A stretch of DNA of 64,000 bases from Saccharopolyspora gloriosae (GTDB lineage Bacteria; Actinomycetota; Actinomycetes; Mycobacteriales; Pseudonocardiaceae). The stretch lies in assembly GCF_014203325.1 (NCBI RefSeq), contig NZ_JACHIV010000001.1, positions 1,489,501 through 1,553,500 on the forward strand, read 5' to 3'. The notes beneath the pieces were generated by a model. That model searched no databases and was not told the DNA's origin. It saw only the letters and a list, made by a program, of their open reading frames with translations. The translations under genes were made by a program, and so were the position numbers. Shown in pieces: positions 44,251 through 53,394 of this stretch; position 1 is the first letter of the stretch, and each line of letters begins with the position of its first letter.

Positions 44251-45495
44251 TCAGCGGCGGAGGGCGGTCGTGATCGCGTCGATGCCCTGGTCGAGCTCCT
44301 CGCGGGTGATCGTCAGCGGCGGGGCGATGCGCAGGGTGGTGTCCTGGGTTTCCTTGCACAGCACGCCGTTCTCGGCGAGCCGTTCGCTGATCCGGCGTCC
44401 GCTCGGCCCGCCGGGGGAGATCTCCACACCGGCCCACAGCCCGCGCCCGCGCACTTCGGCGACGCCGTGGCCGACGAGTTCGCCGAGCCGGGCGTGCAGG
44501 TGCGCGCCGAGTTCGCGGGAGCGCCGCTGGTGCTCGCCGGTCGCCAGCAGCCGCACCACGGCCCGCCCGACGGCGCAGGCCAGCGGGTTCCCGCCGAACG
44601 TGGAGCCGTGCTCGCCGGGGCGCAGCACGCCGAGCACGGCGCGGCTGCCGACGACGGCGGAGACGGGCAGCAGGCCGCCGCCGAGGGCCTTGCCCAGGGT
44701 GTAGAGGTCCGCGCGCACGCCGTCGTGGTCGCAGGCGAGCAGTTCGCCGGTGCGGGCCAGGCCGGATTGGATCTCGTCGGCGATGAGCAGCACGTTGCGG
44801 TCGTCGCAGAGCTCGCGCAGCCTGCGCAGGTAACCGGCGGGCGGCACCACGACGCCCGCTTCGCCCTGCAGCGGTTCGACGAGGACGGCGGCGGTGCGGT
44901 CGGTGATCGCGTCCTCGACGGCGGCGGCGTCGCCGTAGGCGGTGACGGTGAAGCCGGGGGTGAACGGCCCGAAGTCGGCGCGGGCCGTGGAGTCGGTGGA
45001 GAACGACACGATCGTGGTGGTGCGGCCGTGGAAGTTGGAGCCGGCGACGATGATCTCGGCTCGGTCCGCGGGCACGCCCTTGACCTGGTACGCCCACTTC
45101 CGGGCGATCTTGATGGCCGATTCGACGGCTTCGGCGCCGGAGTTCATCAGCAGCACCTGCTCGGTGCCGGTGAGCTCGGCCAGTTCGCGGCAGAACGGGC
45201 CGAACTGGTCGTGGTGGAACGCGCGGCTGGTCAGCGTGACCCGCCCGAGCTGCTCGGTGGCGGCGGCGACGAGGTCGGGGTGGCGGTGCCCGAAGTTCAG
45301 CGCCGAGTACCCCGCCAGGAAGTCCAGGTAGCGGCGACCGTCCACATCGGTCATCCACGCACCCTCGGCTTCGGCGATCACGACCGGCAACGGGTGGTAG
45401 TTGTGCGCGCTGTAGTCGTCGTCGAGGCGCAGGAACTCGGAGGTGCGGGAGGTCCCGGCCGCGGTGGGCAGGGTCTCGGGCGAGGCGGAGGTCAT
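44251..45495 (-). CDS. rocD: Ornithine--oxo-acid aminotransferase
   Basis: 414 residues, class III PLP aminotransferase. YSAHNYHPLPVVIAEAEG is the ornithine aminotransferase N-terminal signature; LMNSGAEAVESAIKIARKW, SNFHGRTTTIVSFS, LVEPLQGEAGVVVPP and K269 in TLGKALGGGLLP follow. It converts ornithine and 2-oxoglutarate to glutamate semialdehyde. ATG start. A 22 bp palindrome about 85-105 bp upstream probably controls it. It stands alone without arginase genes. Confidence 0.93.
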   Translation of the reverse strand: MTSASPETLPTAAGTSRTSEFLRLDDDYSAHNYHPLPVVIAEAEGAWMTDVDGRRYLDFLAGYSALNFGHRHPDLVAAATEQLGRVTLTSRAFHHDQFGPFCRELAELTGTEQVLLMNSGAEAVESAIKIARKWAYQVKGVPADRAEIIVAGSNFHGRTTTIVSFSTDSTARADFGPFTPGFTVTAYGDAAAVEDAITDRTAAVLVEPLQGEAGVVVPPAGYLRRLRELCDDRNVLLIADEIQSGLARTGELLACDHDGVRADLYTLGKALGGGLLPVSAVVGSRAVLGVLRPGEHGSTFGGNPLACAVGRAVVRLLATGEHQRRSRELGAHLHARLGELVGHGVAEVRGRGLWAGVEISPGGPSGRRISERLAENGVLCKETQDTTLRIAPPLTITREELDQGIDAITTALRR

Positions 45496-45555
45496 GCTGT
45501 TCAGGCTATTCCGGCCCAGGCCTTCGTTTCAGCCGTGAGATGTTGCTTCTTTCGG

Positions 45556-45600
45556 CGGATCGTTGCGTGATCCGGCCTGATCGCGAAACATTTCGCGATC
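45556..45600. promoter_or_regulatory. Two palindromes upstream of rocD
   Basis: GATCGCGAAA and TTTCGCGATC, two bases apart, form a perfect 22 bp palindrome at 45579-45600. A second one, CGGATC and GATCCG with 7 bp between, is at 45556-45574. Both are in the 300 bp gap between rocD and the divergent lactonase-like gene, about 60-105 bp from the rocD start. The rest of that gap (45496-45795) holds no gene. Confidence 0.6.
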
Positions 45601-45795
45601 GGCGGTCGCCCCGTTCGGGGCTGTCGGGGACGCCGCGCCGCGCGCTACTGTCGGGCCCGGTTCGATGAACAACGCGTGTACTGTCGATGACTCAGCGTGT
45701 GCGGATCGCGTTCCCGGGATGGTCGGTCCCGGTGCGCTGGCACGCGGTTCGCGTGCGCGCAGCAGAAGGTCCCGGAACATCGGTGGAGGTCGCTC

Positions 45796-46836
45796 ATGCC
45801 GGAGGACGCGCAGTATCGGGTGTACGTGGGGGCTTACACCGGTCCGGAGTCGGCGGCGAACGGGATCCGCCTCGCGTTCGCCGATGCGGCGGGGCGGTTG
45901 CGGTGCACCGACACGGTCGCCGACACCTACGAGCCGTCGTTCCTGGCGCTGGCGCCGGACGGCGCGACGTTGTTCGCGGTGAACGAGGTCGCGCACGGCC
46001 GGGTGGTGGCGTTCGACGTGCGCCCGGACGGCACGCTCGCCGAGATCAACTCGCAGCCCACGCACGGGTCGGCGCCGTGCCACCTGAGCGTGCACCCCTC
46101 CGGCCGGTTCCTGCTCACCGCGAACTACCTGTCGGGCAACGTCGTGGTGCACCCGATCGGGGAGGGCGGGGTGCTGCGGGAGGCGTGCCACGCGGTGCAG
46201 CACAGCGGGCAGGGTCCGGACAAGGACCGCCAGGAGGGGCCGCACGCGCACCAGATCGTGCCGTCCCCGGACGGTCGTTTCGTGCTCGCCGCCGATCTGG
46301 GCACGGACGCGGTGTACGTGTACGCGTTCGACGCGGACACCGGGCACATGGTGCTCAAGCACGAGGTCGCGTGGGAGGCGGGCACCGGGCCCCGGCACCT
46401 CGCGTTCCACCCGGACGGCGACCGCGGCTACTTGGTGGGGGAGCTGACTTCGACGATCACCGAGTTCGAGTTCGACCCCGACGGCGGGACGGTGCGACCG
46501 GGCCGGACGCTCCCGCTGCTCCCGGCGGACTTCGCGGGCACGAGCCTGGCCGCGGAGGTCGTGGTCTCCCCGGACGGCCGCTTCGTGTTCGCCTCGAACC
46601 GGGGCCACGACAGCATCGCGGTGTTCTCCGCCGCCGGCTTCGAACCCGTCGGCATCTTCCCGGCCGGTGTCCGCGGCCCCCGCCACATAGCCCTCTCCCC
46701 GCAGGGAGACGTCCTCTACGCCGCAGGCGAGCTCAGCGACACCATCCAGGCCTTCGCCGTCTCCACCACAGGCGCCCTCACCCCGATCACAGACCCGGCG
46801 TCCTCCCCAACCCCGGTGTGCCTGCTCCCGGTCTAG
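45796..46836 (+). CDS. Lactonase family (6-phosphogluconolactonase-like beta-propeller)
   Basis: 346 residues of a seven-bladed propeller of the Pgl/YbhE type. Repeated blade blocks: EPSFLALAPDGATLFAVNE, APCHLSVHPSGRFLLTANY, HQIVPSPDGRFVLAADLG, GPRHLAFHPDGDRGYLVGE, VVVSPDGRFVFASNRGHDS, PRHIALSPQGDVLYAAGE. The PHAHQ motif with active-site histidines is present. It may hydrolyse 6-phosphogluconolactone, but the family has other members. ATG with GGAGGT 5 bp upstream. Confidence 0.87.
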   Translation: MPEDAQYRVYVGAYTGPESAANGIRLAFADAAGRLRCTDTVADTYEPSFLALAPDGATLFAVNEVAHGRVVAFDVRPDGTLAEINSQPTHGSAPCHLSVHPSGRFLLTANYLSGNVVVHPIGEGGVLREACHAVQHSGQGPDKDRQEGPHAHQIVPSPDGRFVLAADLGTDAVYVYAFDADTGHMVLKHEVAWEAGTGPRHLAFHPDGDRGYLVGELTSTITEFEFDPDGGTVRPGRTLPLLPADFAGTSLAAEVVVSPDGRFVFASNRGHDSIAVFSAAGFEPVGIFPAGVRGPRHIALSPQGDVLYAAGELSDTIQAFAVSTTGALTPITDPASSPTPVCLLPV

Positions 46837-46900
46837 CGGACGCATAGCCGACCACCCAACCACCCGACCACCACTGCGACCCGCAGACCACGGCCATGCC

Positions 46901-47055
46901 TTGCGGCCGAAGGCCGTGCCTGTATGTGCGAAGCACATAGCCCACGTCGAGAAGCCCTCACCCGCGGGTTCTCAGTCGGTCTGTCGCGAGGACAGCTTTT
47001 TCCCTCGTGGCGGAGCCACTTGGGAAAAAGATCCCGCAGCGACAGACCGACTGAG
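46901..47055. repeat. Chain of hairpins (interspersed-repeat-like element)
   Basis: The 271 bp after the lactonase gene hold at least four stems in a row: CGGCC-GAA-GGCCG (46904-46916), TATGTGC-GAA-GCACATA (46923-46939), ACCCGCGGGT (46960-46969), and a long structure with perfect 17 bp arms 46971-46987 and 47039-47055. Inside that long one are CTTTTTCCC/GGGAAAAAG (46996-47004, 47022-47030) and GTGGC-GGA-GCCAC (47007-47019). Such order looks like a REP/BIME-like mobile repeat or a structured RNA, with terminator function possible for both convergent genes. Confidence 0.7.
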
Positions 47056-47107
47056 GTTCCGCTACCCGGTCACCCGAGCAAAACGACCGGCTCCAACCGC
47101 GCACACG

Positions 47108-48721
47108 TCAAACCATCCGGTCGTCGTAGGTTCCTCGGCTGTACTGCTGGAGCGCTTGGCGGACTCGGCGGCCTTCTTGGCGCCGGGTGATGGGGCCGCC
47201 GGCGGCGCCGATCGGGTACAGGCGCACGCCGCCGTGGTAGGGCCGGGTCGGGTTCCAGATCCGCCAGCCCTGCGCGGGGGCGCCGGGCCGGGTCCAGACG
47301 GTCACGGATTGGCGCTTGCCGCTGCCGACGACGGCGACGCGGCTGACTTGGCTCCACGGGATCTCCCTGGCGAGCCCGGCGCGGGAGATCCGCAGTCCTT
47401 CGCCGCTGACCTTGAGCCGCAGGCTCGGCAGCAGCGCTTTGCCCAGCGACAGCGCGGCGCTGATGGTCAGCAGCACCATGCCGAACTGGGCCAGCGCCCA
47501 GATGTCGGCGCTGGGGCTGCTGTTCCGGCTGACTTCGACGACGAGGTAGATCAGCCCGAACATGATCGCGGCGGACAGCAGCGCCCCGACTCGGCCGCCG
47601 AGCGCGAACACGGGGCCGGGTCCGTCGCCGCGCACGCGTTCGGCGGGTGGTTCGGGCCGGGAGGGGGCGATGCGCGCGGGCGCGGCGGTGCCGGGGTTGG
47701 GTTGCTGCGCGGTGGGTTTCGGCCGGGACGGGATGATCGGTTTCGCCGGTGCGGCGGGGGCGGCCGACCAGTCCGAGCCGCCGCGCTGCGTGCGCGGTGG
47801 CGGGGTGGGCGCGGCGGCGGGTGGCGCGAGCGGGGCGGCTTCGGAGGCCTGCTTGAGCTGCGCGGTGTGCTCGGTGATCACGGCGGTGATCTCGGCGGGC
47901 AGCCAGCTGTCGTTCTGCGGTGAGGATTCGCCTGCCTGGTCGAGCAGCGCCGCCGGGGTCGGCCGGTCGGCGGGTTCCTTCGCCAGGCAGGACCCGATGA
48001 GCGATCGCAGCCCGGTGGGCAGCGCGCTGAGGTCGGGTTCGTTGTGCACGACGCGGTAGAGCATGGCGGCGGTGTTCTCGTTGCCGAAGGGCCCGGCGCC
48101 GGTGGCGGCGAACATGAGCACCGCGCCGAGCGAGAACACGTCGCTGGGCGGCCCGACGTCGCTGCCGACGGTCTGCTCGGGGGAGAAGAAGCCGGGCGTG
48201 CCGAGGAAGATCCCGGTGGCGGTGAGGTTGCTGCTGCTCATGGCCCGTGAGATGCCGAAGTCGATGACGCGCGGTCCGTCGGGGCCGAGCAGCACGTTGC
48301 CGGGTTTGAGGTCGCGGTGCACGAGTCCGGCCCGGTGGATGGCGCCGAGCGCTTCGGCGAGGCCGGCGGCGAGGGTGCGCACCGTCTGCTCCGGCAGCGG
48401 TCCGTGGTCGGCGACGGCCCGGTGCAGGGTGGGGCCGGGTACGTATTCGGTGGCCAGCCACGGCTGGGCGGCTTCGGTGTCGGCGTCGATGACGGTGGCG
48501 GTCCAGAACCCGCCGACGGAGCGGGCCATGTCGACTTCGCGGCGGAACCGTTCGCGGAACTCGCCGTCGTCGGCGAGCTCCGGGCGCACGACTTTGATCG
48601 CGACGCCGCGGCCGCCACGGGAGCGCGCGAGGTACACGGCTCCCATCGCGCCCCCGCCGATCCGCGCGAGCAGGCGGTAATCACCGACTCTGTCCGGTTC
48701 GCTGGCCAGCAGCGGCTGCAC
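47108..48721 (-). CDS. Membrane Ser/Thr protein kinase with PH-like C-terminal domain
   Basis: 537 residues. The Hanks kinase domain (about 14-265) has the glycine loop IGGGAMGAVY, K43, the catalytic loop HRDLKPGN (D137), IDFGIS (D154) and a GTPGFFSPE activation-end segment. A Pro/Ala-rich linker (about 300-385) follows, then two membrane helices (about 388-450), then a bacterial PH-like domain with PWSQVSRVAVVGSGKRQSV. Without PASTA repeats, it is unlike PknB. GTG start with a GGGG-rich upstream site. Convergent with the lactonase gene across the hairpin chain. Confidence 0.88.
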   Translation of the reverse strand: MQPLLASEPDRVGDYRLLARIGGGAMGAVYLARSRGGRGVAIKVVRPELADDGEFRERFRREVDMARSVGGFWTATVIDADTEAAQPWLATEYVPGPTLHRAVADHGPLPEQTVRTLAAGLAEALGAIHRAGLVHRDLKPGNVLLGPDGPRVIDFGISRAMSSSNLTATGIFLGTPGFFSPEQTVGSDVGPPSDVFSLGAVLMFAATGAGPFGNENTAAMLYRVVHNEPDLSALPTGLRSLIGSCLAKEPADRPTPAALLDQAGESSPQNDSWLPAEITAVITEHTAQLKQASEAAPLAPPAAAPTPPPRTQRGGSDWSAAPAAPAKPIIPSRPKPTAQQPNPGTAAPARIAPSRPEPPAERVRGDGPGPVFALGGRVGALLSAAIMFGLIYLVVEVSRNSSPSADIWALAQFGMVLLTISAALSLGKALLPSLRLKVSGEGLRISRAGLAREIPWSQVSRVAVVGSGKRQSVTVWTRPGAPAQGWRIWNPTRPYHGGVRLYPIGAAGGPITRRQEGRRVRQALQQYSRGTYDDRMV

Positions 48722-48930
48722 GTTTCGTCCCCCTCTGGATTACTGCGATGGCCCCGTCGAGCTTACGGAGGTCGTGGTTGCGGCGTTCGCGGATGTCGCT
48801 GCAGCCGTTCGCGTGCAACGATCGGTAATCGGTTTCTTGGCTTCGCTGCAAGCCTTTCGAGCGTGTGATGTTGTGAGTATGCTCCGGCGCACCGCTGCGG
48901 CGGGCGATCATGAAGATCGAGGGAGGCGGC

Positions 48931-50466
48931 GTGTCGCAATCCTTGCAACCCGGTTCGGATGATGCGGGTTCGGTGCAGCAGCGTGCAGTGGTTCGGCTTT
49001 CCGCTGTGAGCAAACGATTCCCCGGCGTCGTCGCGGTGTCCGATGTGGACCTCGACGTGCGGGCCGGTGAGGTGCACGTGCTGGCCGGGGAGAACGGCGC
49101 GGGCAAGTCGACGTTGATGAAGCTGGTCGCGCAGGTGGAGCCGCCGTCCTCCGGCCGGATCGAGGTCGACGGCGAGCAGGTCACCTACCAGGGGCCTGCC
49201 TCGGCGCGGCGCCTCGGGATCTCGATGGTGCACCAGGAGTTCGCGCTGGCCCCGGACCTGTCGGTGGCGGAGAACCTGTTCATCGGCCACGAGCCGGGCA
49301 GCGGCGGCTGGATCGCGCGCTCCGAGGAGCGCCGCGCGGCCCGCGAGCTGCTGGCCAAGGTCGGGTTGCGGGTCGACCCGGCCAGGAAGGTCGGCCGGTT
49401 GTCGACCGCCGAGCAGCAGCGGGTGGAGCTGGCGAAGGCGCTGGCGGTGCAGGCGAAGGTGCTCATCCTGGATGAGCCGACCGCCACGCTGACCGAGCGC
49501 GAGACCGAGGAGCTGTTCGGCATCGTCCGCGAGCTCACCGCGCAGGGCATCGGCGTGCTCTACATCTCGCACCGCCTGGACGAGATCTTCGAGATCGGGG
49601 ATCGGGTCACGGTGCTGCGCGACGGAGCGGTGGTGGCGACCCGCCCGGTCGCCGAGCTCGACGAGTCGCGGCTGGTGACGCTCATGGTGGGCCGCGACGT
49701 GCAGAACCTGTACCCGCGCACCTACGCGGAGCCGGGCGCGGTGCGGCTGAGCGTGCGCGGGCTGAGCAGGGGCGACGCGGTGCGCGGCGTGTCCTTCGAG
49801 GTGCGCGCCGGGGAGATCGTCGGCATGGCGGGACTGGTCGGAGCGGGCCGCACGGAGCTCGCCAGGTCGGTGTTCGGCGCGGAACCGCCCGACGCGGGCG
49901 TGGTGTCGCTGGACGGGGCGCAGCTCAAGATCCGCGGCCCGGCGGACGCGATCGCCGCGGGCATCGGCTACCTCACCGAGAGCCGCAAGGCGGACGGGCT
50001 GGCGCTGCAGCTGGGCCTGGACAAGAACATCACGCTGGCGAAGCTGCCGATGGTCTCGGGACTGATCGACCTGGGCGCGGAGCGCCGCATCGCCGAGCAG
50101 GAGCGGGATCGGCTCAACATCCGGGTGCCGTGGGTGGGCAGGCCGGTGCAGGCGCTCTCCGGCGGCAACCAGCAGAAGGTGGTGCTGGCGCGCTGGCTGC
50201 AGACCGAGGCCGAGGTGCTGTTCTTCGACGAGCCCGGTCGCGGCATGGACGTGGGCGCGAAGTCGGAGATGTTCAGCCAGCTCGACGCGCTGGCCGCGCA
50301 GGGCAAGGCGATCGTGCTGATCTCCAGTTATCTGCCGGAGTTGCTGAACATGTGCGATCGGATCCTCGTGCTGCGCGAGGGCCGGATCACGGGTGAGGTC
50401 GAGCGCGCGGAGTTCTCCGAGGAACGCGTCGTAGCGCTCGCCACCGGAGCGAAGGAGGGCCAGTGA
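48931..50466 (+). CDS. Sugar ABC importer ATP-binding protein (RbsA/MglA type)
   Basis: 511 residues with two ATPase halves. First half: Walker A GENGAGKST, signature LSTAEQQRVELAKAL, Walker B LILDEPTATL. Second half lacks a normal Walker A (GLVGAGRTE), as usual in this family, with signature LSGGNQQKVVLARWL and FFDEPGRGMDVGAK. It powers uptake of a monosaccharide such as ribose, galactose or xylose. GTG at 48931 has GGGAGG 4 bp upstream; ATG at 48910 adds seven residues. Its stop overlaps the permease start by GTGA. Confidence 0.93.
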   Translation: MSQSLQPGSDDAGSVQQRAVVRLSAVSKRFPGVVAVSDVDLDVRAGEVHVLAGENGAGKSTLMKLVAQVEPPSSGRIEVDGEQVTYQGPASARRLGISMVHQEFALAPDLSVAENLFIGHEPGSGGWIARSEERRAARELLAKVGLRVDPARKVGRLSTAEQQRVELAKALAVQAKVLILDEPTATLTERETEELFGIVRELTAQGIGVLYISHRLDEIFEIGDRVTVLRDGAVVATRPVAELDESRLVTLMVGRDVQNLYPRTYAEPGAVRLSVRGLSRGDAVRGVSFEVRAGEIVGMAGLVGAGRTELARSVFGAEPPDAGVVSLDGAQLKIRGPADAIAAGIGYLTESRKADGLALQLGLDKNITLAKLPMVSGLIDLGAERRIAEQERDRLNIRVPWVGRPVQALSGGNQQKVVLARWLQTEAEVLFFDEPGRGMDVGAKSEMFSQLDALAAQGKAIVLISSYLPELLNMCDRILVLREGRITGEVERAEFSEERVVALATGAKEGQ

Positions 50467-51518
50467 GCGATCAGCCGGGGAAGGACGAACAGGCCGCACC
50501 GGAAGGCGGTGGCGGTACCGCGACCGCGACGAAGGCGGGCGGCGCGGGCGCGCTCGGCGGGCTGACGGATCGGTTGTCGGGGGCGATCTCGCAGGTCGCG
50601 GCGGCCGGTGCGCTGATCGTGGTGTTCATCGTCCTGTCCATCGTGGCGCCGTCGTTCCTGACGGCGGACAACCTGTTCAACCTGGGGTCGCAGACCTCTG
50701 TGAACGCGGTGATGGCGGTCGGCGTCACGCTGGTGATCATCACGGGTGGCATCGACCTGTCAGTGGGGTCGGTGGCGGCGCTGTCCGGGGTCCTGGGCGT
50801 GATGCTCATGGCGGATTTCGGCTTCAACCCGCTGCTCGGGATACTCGGCGGGATCGTCGTCGGCGCGGCGGCGGGCCTGGTCAACGGCCTGCTGGTGTCG
50901 ACGGTGGGGTTGCCGCCGTTCATCGCGACGCTCGGCATGCTCAGCGTGGCGCGCGGCCTGGTGCTGATCGCGACGGGCGCGGTGGCGGTGTTCGGCGCGC
51001 CGGAGTCGTTCCGGTTGCTCGGGCAGGGCGTGCTGGGGCCGGTGCCGGTGCCGGTGCTGCTGATCCTGATCGTGGCGGTCGCGGGCCACATCGTGCTGAC
51101 GCGGACGAGGCTGGGCCGCTACGCGTACGTGATGGGGTCGAACTCGGAGGCGGCGCGGCTGTCCGGCGTGCCGGTCCGCAAGCACACGACCTGGGTGTAC
51201 GTGGTGTCGGGCATGTTGGCCGGGCTGGGCGGCATGATCGCCGCCTCGCGGATCAACTCGGGCCAGCCGAACTTCGGTGAGGGCTTGGAGCTGGACGTGA
51301 TCGCCGCGGTCGTGATCGGCGGCGCGAGCCTGTTCGGCGGGCGCGGCACGGTGTGGGGTTCGCTGATCGGCGCGTTCCTGGTCGCGGTGATCCGCAACGG
51401 CGCGGTGCAGCTCAACATCGGCACCTTCTACCAGAACGTGCTCATCGGCGTGATCATCTGGCTGGCCGTGTGGTGGGACTTCTACCAGCGCCGCAAGCTC
51501 GCCGGCGACGCCGGTTGA
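50463..51518 (+). CDS. Sugar ABC importer permease (RbsC type)
   Basis: 351 residues. A 35-residue polar head is followed by about 9-10 membrane helices. TLVIITGGIDLSVGSVAALSG, TVGLPPFIATLGMLSVARG and GSNSEAARLSGVPVRKHTTWVY are the family blocks, the last being the ATPase coupling loop; LDVIAAVVIGGASLFGGRGT follows. GTG start overlaps the ATPase stop. Part of the ATPase-permease-binding-protein operon. Confidence 0.94.
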   Translation: MSDQPGKDEQAAPEGGGGTATATKAGGAGALGGLTDRLSGAISQVAAAGALIVVFIVLSIVAPSFLTADNLFNLGSQTSVNAVMAVGVTLVIITGGIDLSVGSVAALSGVLGVMLMADFGFNPLLGILGGIVVGAAAGLVNGLLVSTVGLPPFIATLGMLSVARGLVLIATGAVAVFGAPESFRLLGQGVLGPVPVPVLLILIVAVAGHIVLTRTRLGRYAYVMGSNSEAARLSGVPVRKHTTWVYVVSGMLAGLGGMIAASRINSGQPNFGEGLELDVIAAVVIGGASLFGGRGTVWGSLIGAFLVAVIRNGAVQLNIGTFYQNVLIGVIIWLAVWWDFYQRRKLAGDAG

Positions 51519-51544
51519 GCTCGGGAACGAGGGAGTTCGCTGCG

Positions 51545-52546
51545 ATGAAGAAGGTTCTTCCGCTGCTGTGCCTGGCGGTGCTGCTGACGTCCTCGGCGTG
51601 CAGCCTGGAGGTCCGCAGGCCGACCGGGGTGAACGCGCAGGAGGGCGACACGATCCGGCTCGCCGTGATCCCGAAGGCGATCGGTTTCGACTTCTGGGAG
51701 CAGGTGCGGGTCGGCGCCGAGTGCGCGGCCACCAAGCACCCGAACGTCAACGTCCACTGGGACGGGGTGACCTCGGAGGACGACGTCAGCGGGCAGCAGA
51801 GCCTGCTGCAGGACTCGTTGGCGCAGGGCGTGCAGGGCCTGGTGTTCGCGGCGACGGACGCGAAGGCGCTGGCGGAGGTCACGAAGTCGGCGCGGCAGCA
51901 GGGCACGACGGTGGTGAACATGGACTCGGGCACGACTCCGCAGCCGCCGGAGGTGCCGGTGTTCGCCACCGACAACGTGGCCGCCGCCGAGCAGGGCACC
52001 CAGTTGCTCGCGGATCAGCTGGGCGGGAAGGGCGAGGTGGCGTTCATCGAGTTCCTGCCGGGCACCAGCACGAACGAGACGCGCGCGGAGGGCTTCCAGC
52101 GCGGGCTGGCGAAGAACCCGGGGCTGAAGCTGGTGGCGCGGCAATCGTCGAACAGCGACTACAACACGGCGTTGCAGGTCACCCAGGACATCTTGACGGC
52201 GAACCCGAACCTCAACGGGATCTACGCGGGCAACGAGCCGAGCGTGCTGGGCGCGGCGGAGGCGGTGCGCCAAGCGGGCAAGCAGGGCGAGATCAAGATC
52301 ATCGGCTGGGACACCTCGGAGGGTCAGATCGACTCGCTGGAGGAGGGCGTGATCACGGGTCTGATCGCGCAGAACCCGTTCAAGATGGGATTCGCCTCGG
52401 TGAACTCGGCGATCGAGGAGATCCGCGGCGAGCAGCAGGGCAGCCCGGAGACGAACACCGGCTCGACCGTGGTCACGAAGGAGAACATCAACACTCCGGA
52501 GATCCAGAAGCTGCTGAACCCCTCCTGCGCCGACCCGCCGAAGTGA
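51545..52546 (+). CDS. Sugar-binding lipoprotein of the RbsB type
   Basis: 333 residues. A signal peptide (MKKVLPLLCLAVLLTSSAC) with lipidation likely at C19. The mature part is a periplasmic-binding type I fold: KAIGFDFWEQVRVGAECA, VFAATDAKALAEVT, VNMDSGTTPQPP, FATDNVAAAEQG and GIYAGNEPSVLGAAEAVRQ. It delivers the sugar to the RbsAC-type transporter. ATG with GAGG upstream, 26 bp after the permease. The sugar cannot be inferred; no kinase or catabolic gene is linked. Confidence 0.92.
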   Translation: MKKVLPLLCLAVLLTSSACSLEVRRPTGVNAQEGDTIRLAVIPKAIGFDFWEQVRVGAECAATKHPNVNVHWDGVTSEDDVSGQQSLLQDSLAQGVQGLVFAATDAKALAEVTKSARQQGTTVVNMDSGTTPQPPEVPVFATDNVAAAEQGTQLLADQLGGKGEVAFIEFLPGTSTNETRAEGFQRGLAKNPGLKLVARQSSNSDYNTALQVTQDILTANPNLNGIYAGNEPSVLGAAEAVRQAGKQGEIKIIGWDTSEGQIDSLEEGVITGLIAQNPFKMGFASVNSAIEEIRGEQQGSPETNTGSTVVTKENINTPEIQKLLNPSCADPPK

Positions 52547-52555
52547 GCGGCCCGG

Positions 52556-52891
52556 TCATTTCGGCATGGCGTCGAGGACCCGCAGCGTCGGCCCGTGCCC
52601 GCACGAGGCGGGCACGCTCGGGTCGGGCCTGCCGCGCACGACGACCTCCGCACCAGGCCGCAGCACGGACGGGTCGCCGCCGACGAGCACGCACGGACGA
52701 CCGGCACCCGTGAGCAGCCTGCACTCCGGCCGCGGCCCGGTCTCGACGGTGCCGGACGCGGCGAACTCCCGGTCGGACGCGCCGCCCGGCGCGGGTGCGG
52801 CCGGTGGCGCCGGTGCCCGGCACGGTCGCGGTGGTGGGGCGTGCCGTCCCGGGTGGCCCGCGCCTTCGCGCGCTGCCTCCCGTACCGGCAC
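52556..52891 (-). CDS. Hypothetical protein with small beta-rich C-terminal domain
   Basis: 111 residues; the start is doubtful. The last 65 residues (GTVETGPRPECRLLTGAG, VLVGGDPSVLRPGAEVVVRGR, SCGHGPTLRVLDA) look like a real small OB-like domain with two conserved-looking cysteines. The first 45 are Pro/Ala/Arg-rich without a signal peptide. GTG at 52891 gives the longest reading. It lies between the binding protein and the peroxiredoxin gene on the minus strand. I do not recognise the family with certainty. Confidence 0.5.
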   Translation of the reverse strand: MPVREAAREGAGHPGRHAPPPRPCRAPAPPAAPAPGGASDREFAASGTVETGPRPECRLLTGAGRPCVLVGGDPSVLRPGAEVVVRGRPDPSVPASCGHGPTLRVLDAMPK

Positions 52892-52935
52892 GCCCCAGCA
52901 CTACCCGGGGGACGTGCCGGGAAAAACGCGGCCGC

Positions 52936-53394
52936 TCAGGCGCTGCGCTTCTCCCGCAAGAAGGTCAGGGCCGTGTCGGCGTGGGAGGCCATGTTGAACT
53001 CGCTGCGCACGACTTCCAGCACGGTGCGGTCGGCGCCGATGACGAAGGTGTGGCGCTTGACCGGGAGCGGGCCGAAGCGGCGCTTCACGCCGAACTGCCG
53101 GGCCACGACGCCTTCCCGGTCGGACAGCAGCGGGTAGTCGAACGAGTGGGTCTGCGCGAACGTGGCCTGCTTGGAGACGGTGTCGGTGCTGATGCCGACG
53201 GGTTGCGCGCCGAGCTCGGCGAACTCCGCGGACAGGTCGCGGAAGTGGCAGCTCTCCGCGGTGCAGCCGGAGGTCATCGCCGCGGGGTAGAAGAACAGCA
53301 CCACGGTGCCGTTGCCGAGCAGCTCGGAGAGCTTGCGTTCGGTGCCGTGCTGGTCGGGCAGGGCGAAGTCGTCGACGGTGTCGCCTGGGCGCAT
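52936..53394 (-). CDS. bcp: Peroxiredoxin, PrxQ/BCP type
   Basis: 152 residues. FALPDQHG start, then FFYPAAMTSGCTAESC with peroxidatic C44 and resolving C49 spaced as in PrxQ, GISTDTVSKQATF, and FDYPLLSDREG. A thiol peroxidase in the cytoplasm reducing H2O2 or organic peroxides with thioredoxin or mycothiol/mycoredoxin. ATG start; single gene. Confidence 0.93.
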   Translation of the reverse strand: MRPGDTVDDFALPDQHGTERKLSELLGNGTVVLFFYPAAMTSGCTAESCHFRDLSAEFAELGAQPVGISTDTVSKQATFAQTHSFDYPLLSDREGVVARQFGVKRRFGPLPVKRHTFVIGADRTVLEVVRSEFNMASHADTALTFLREKRSA

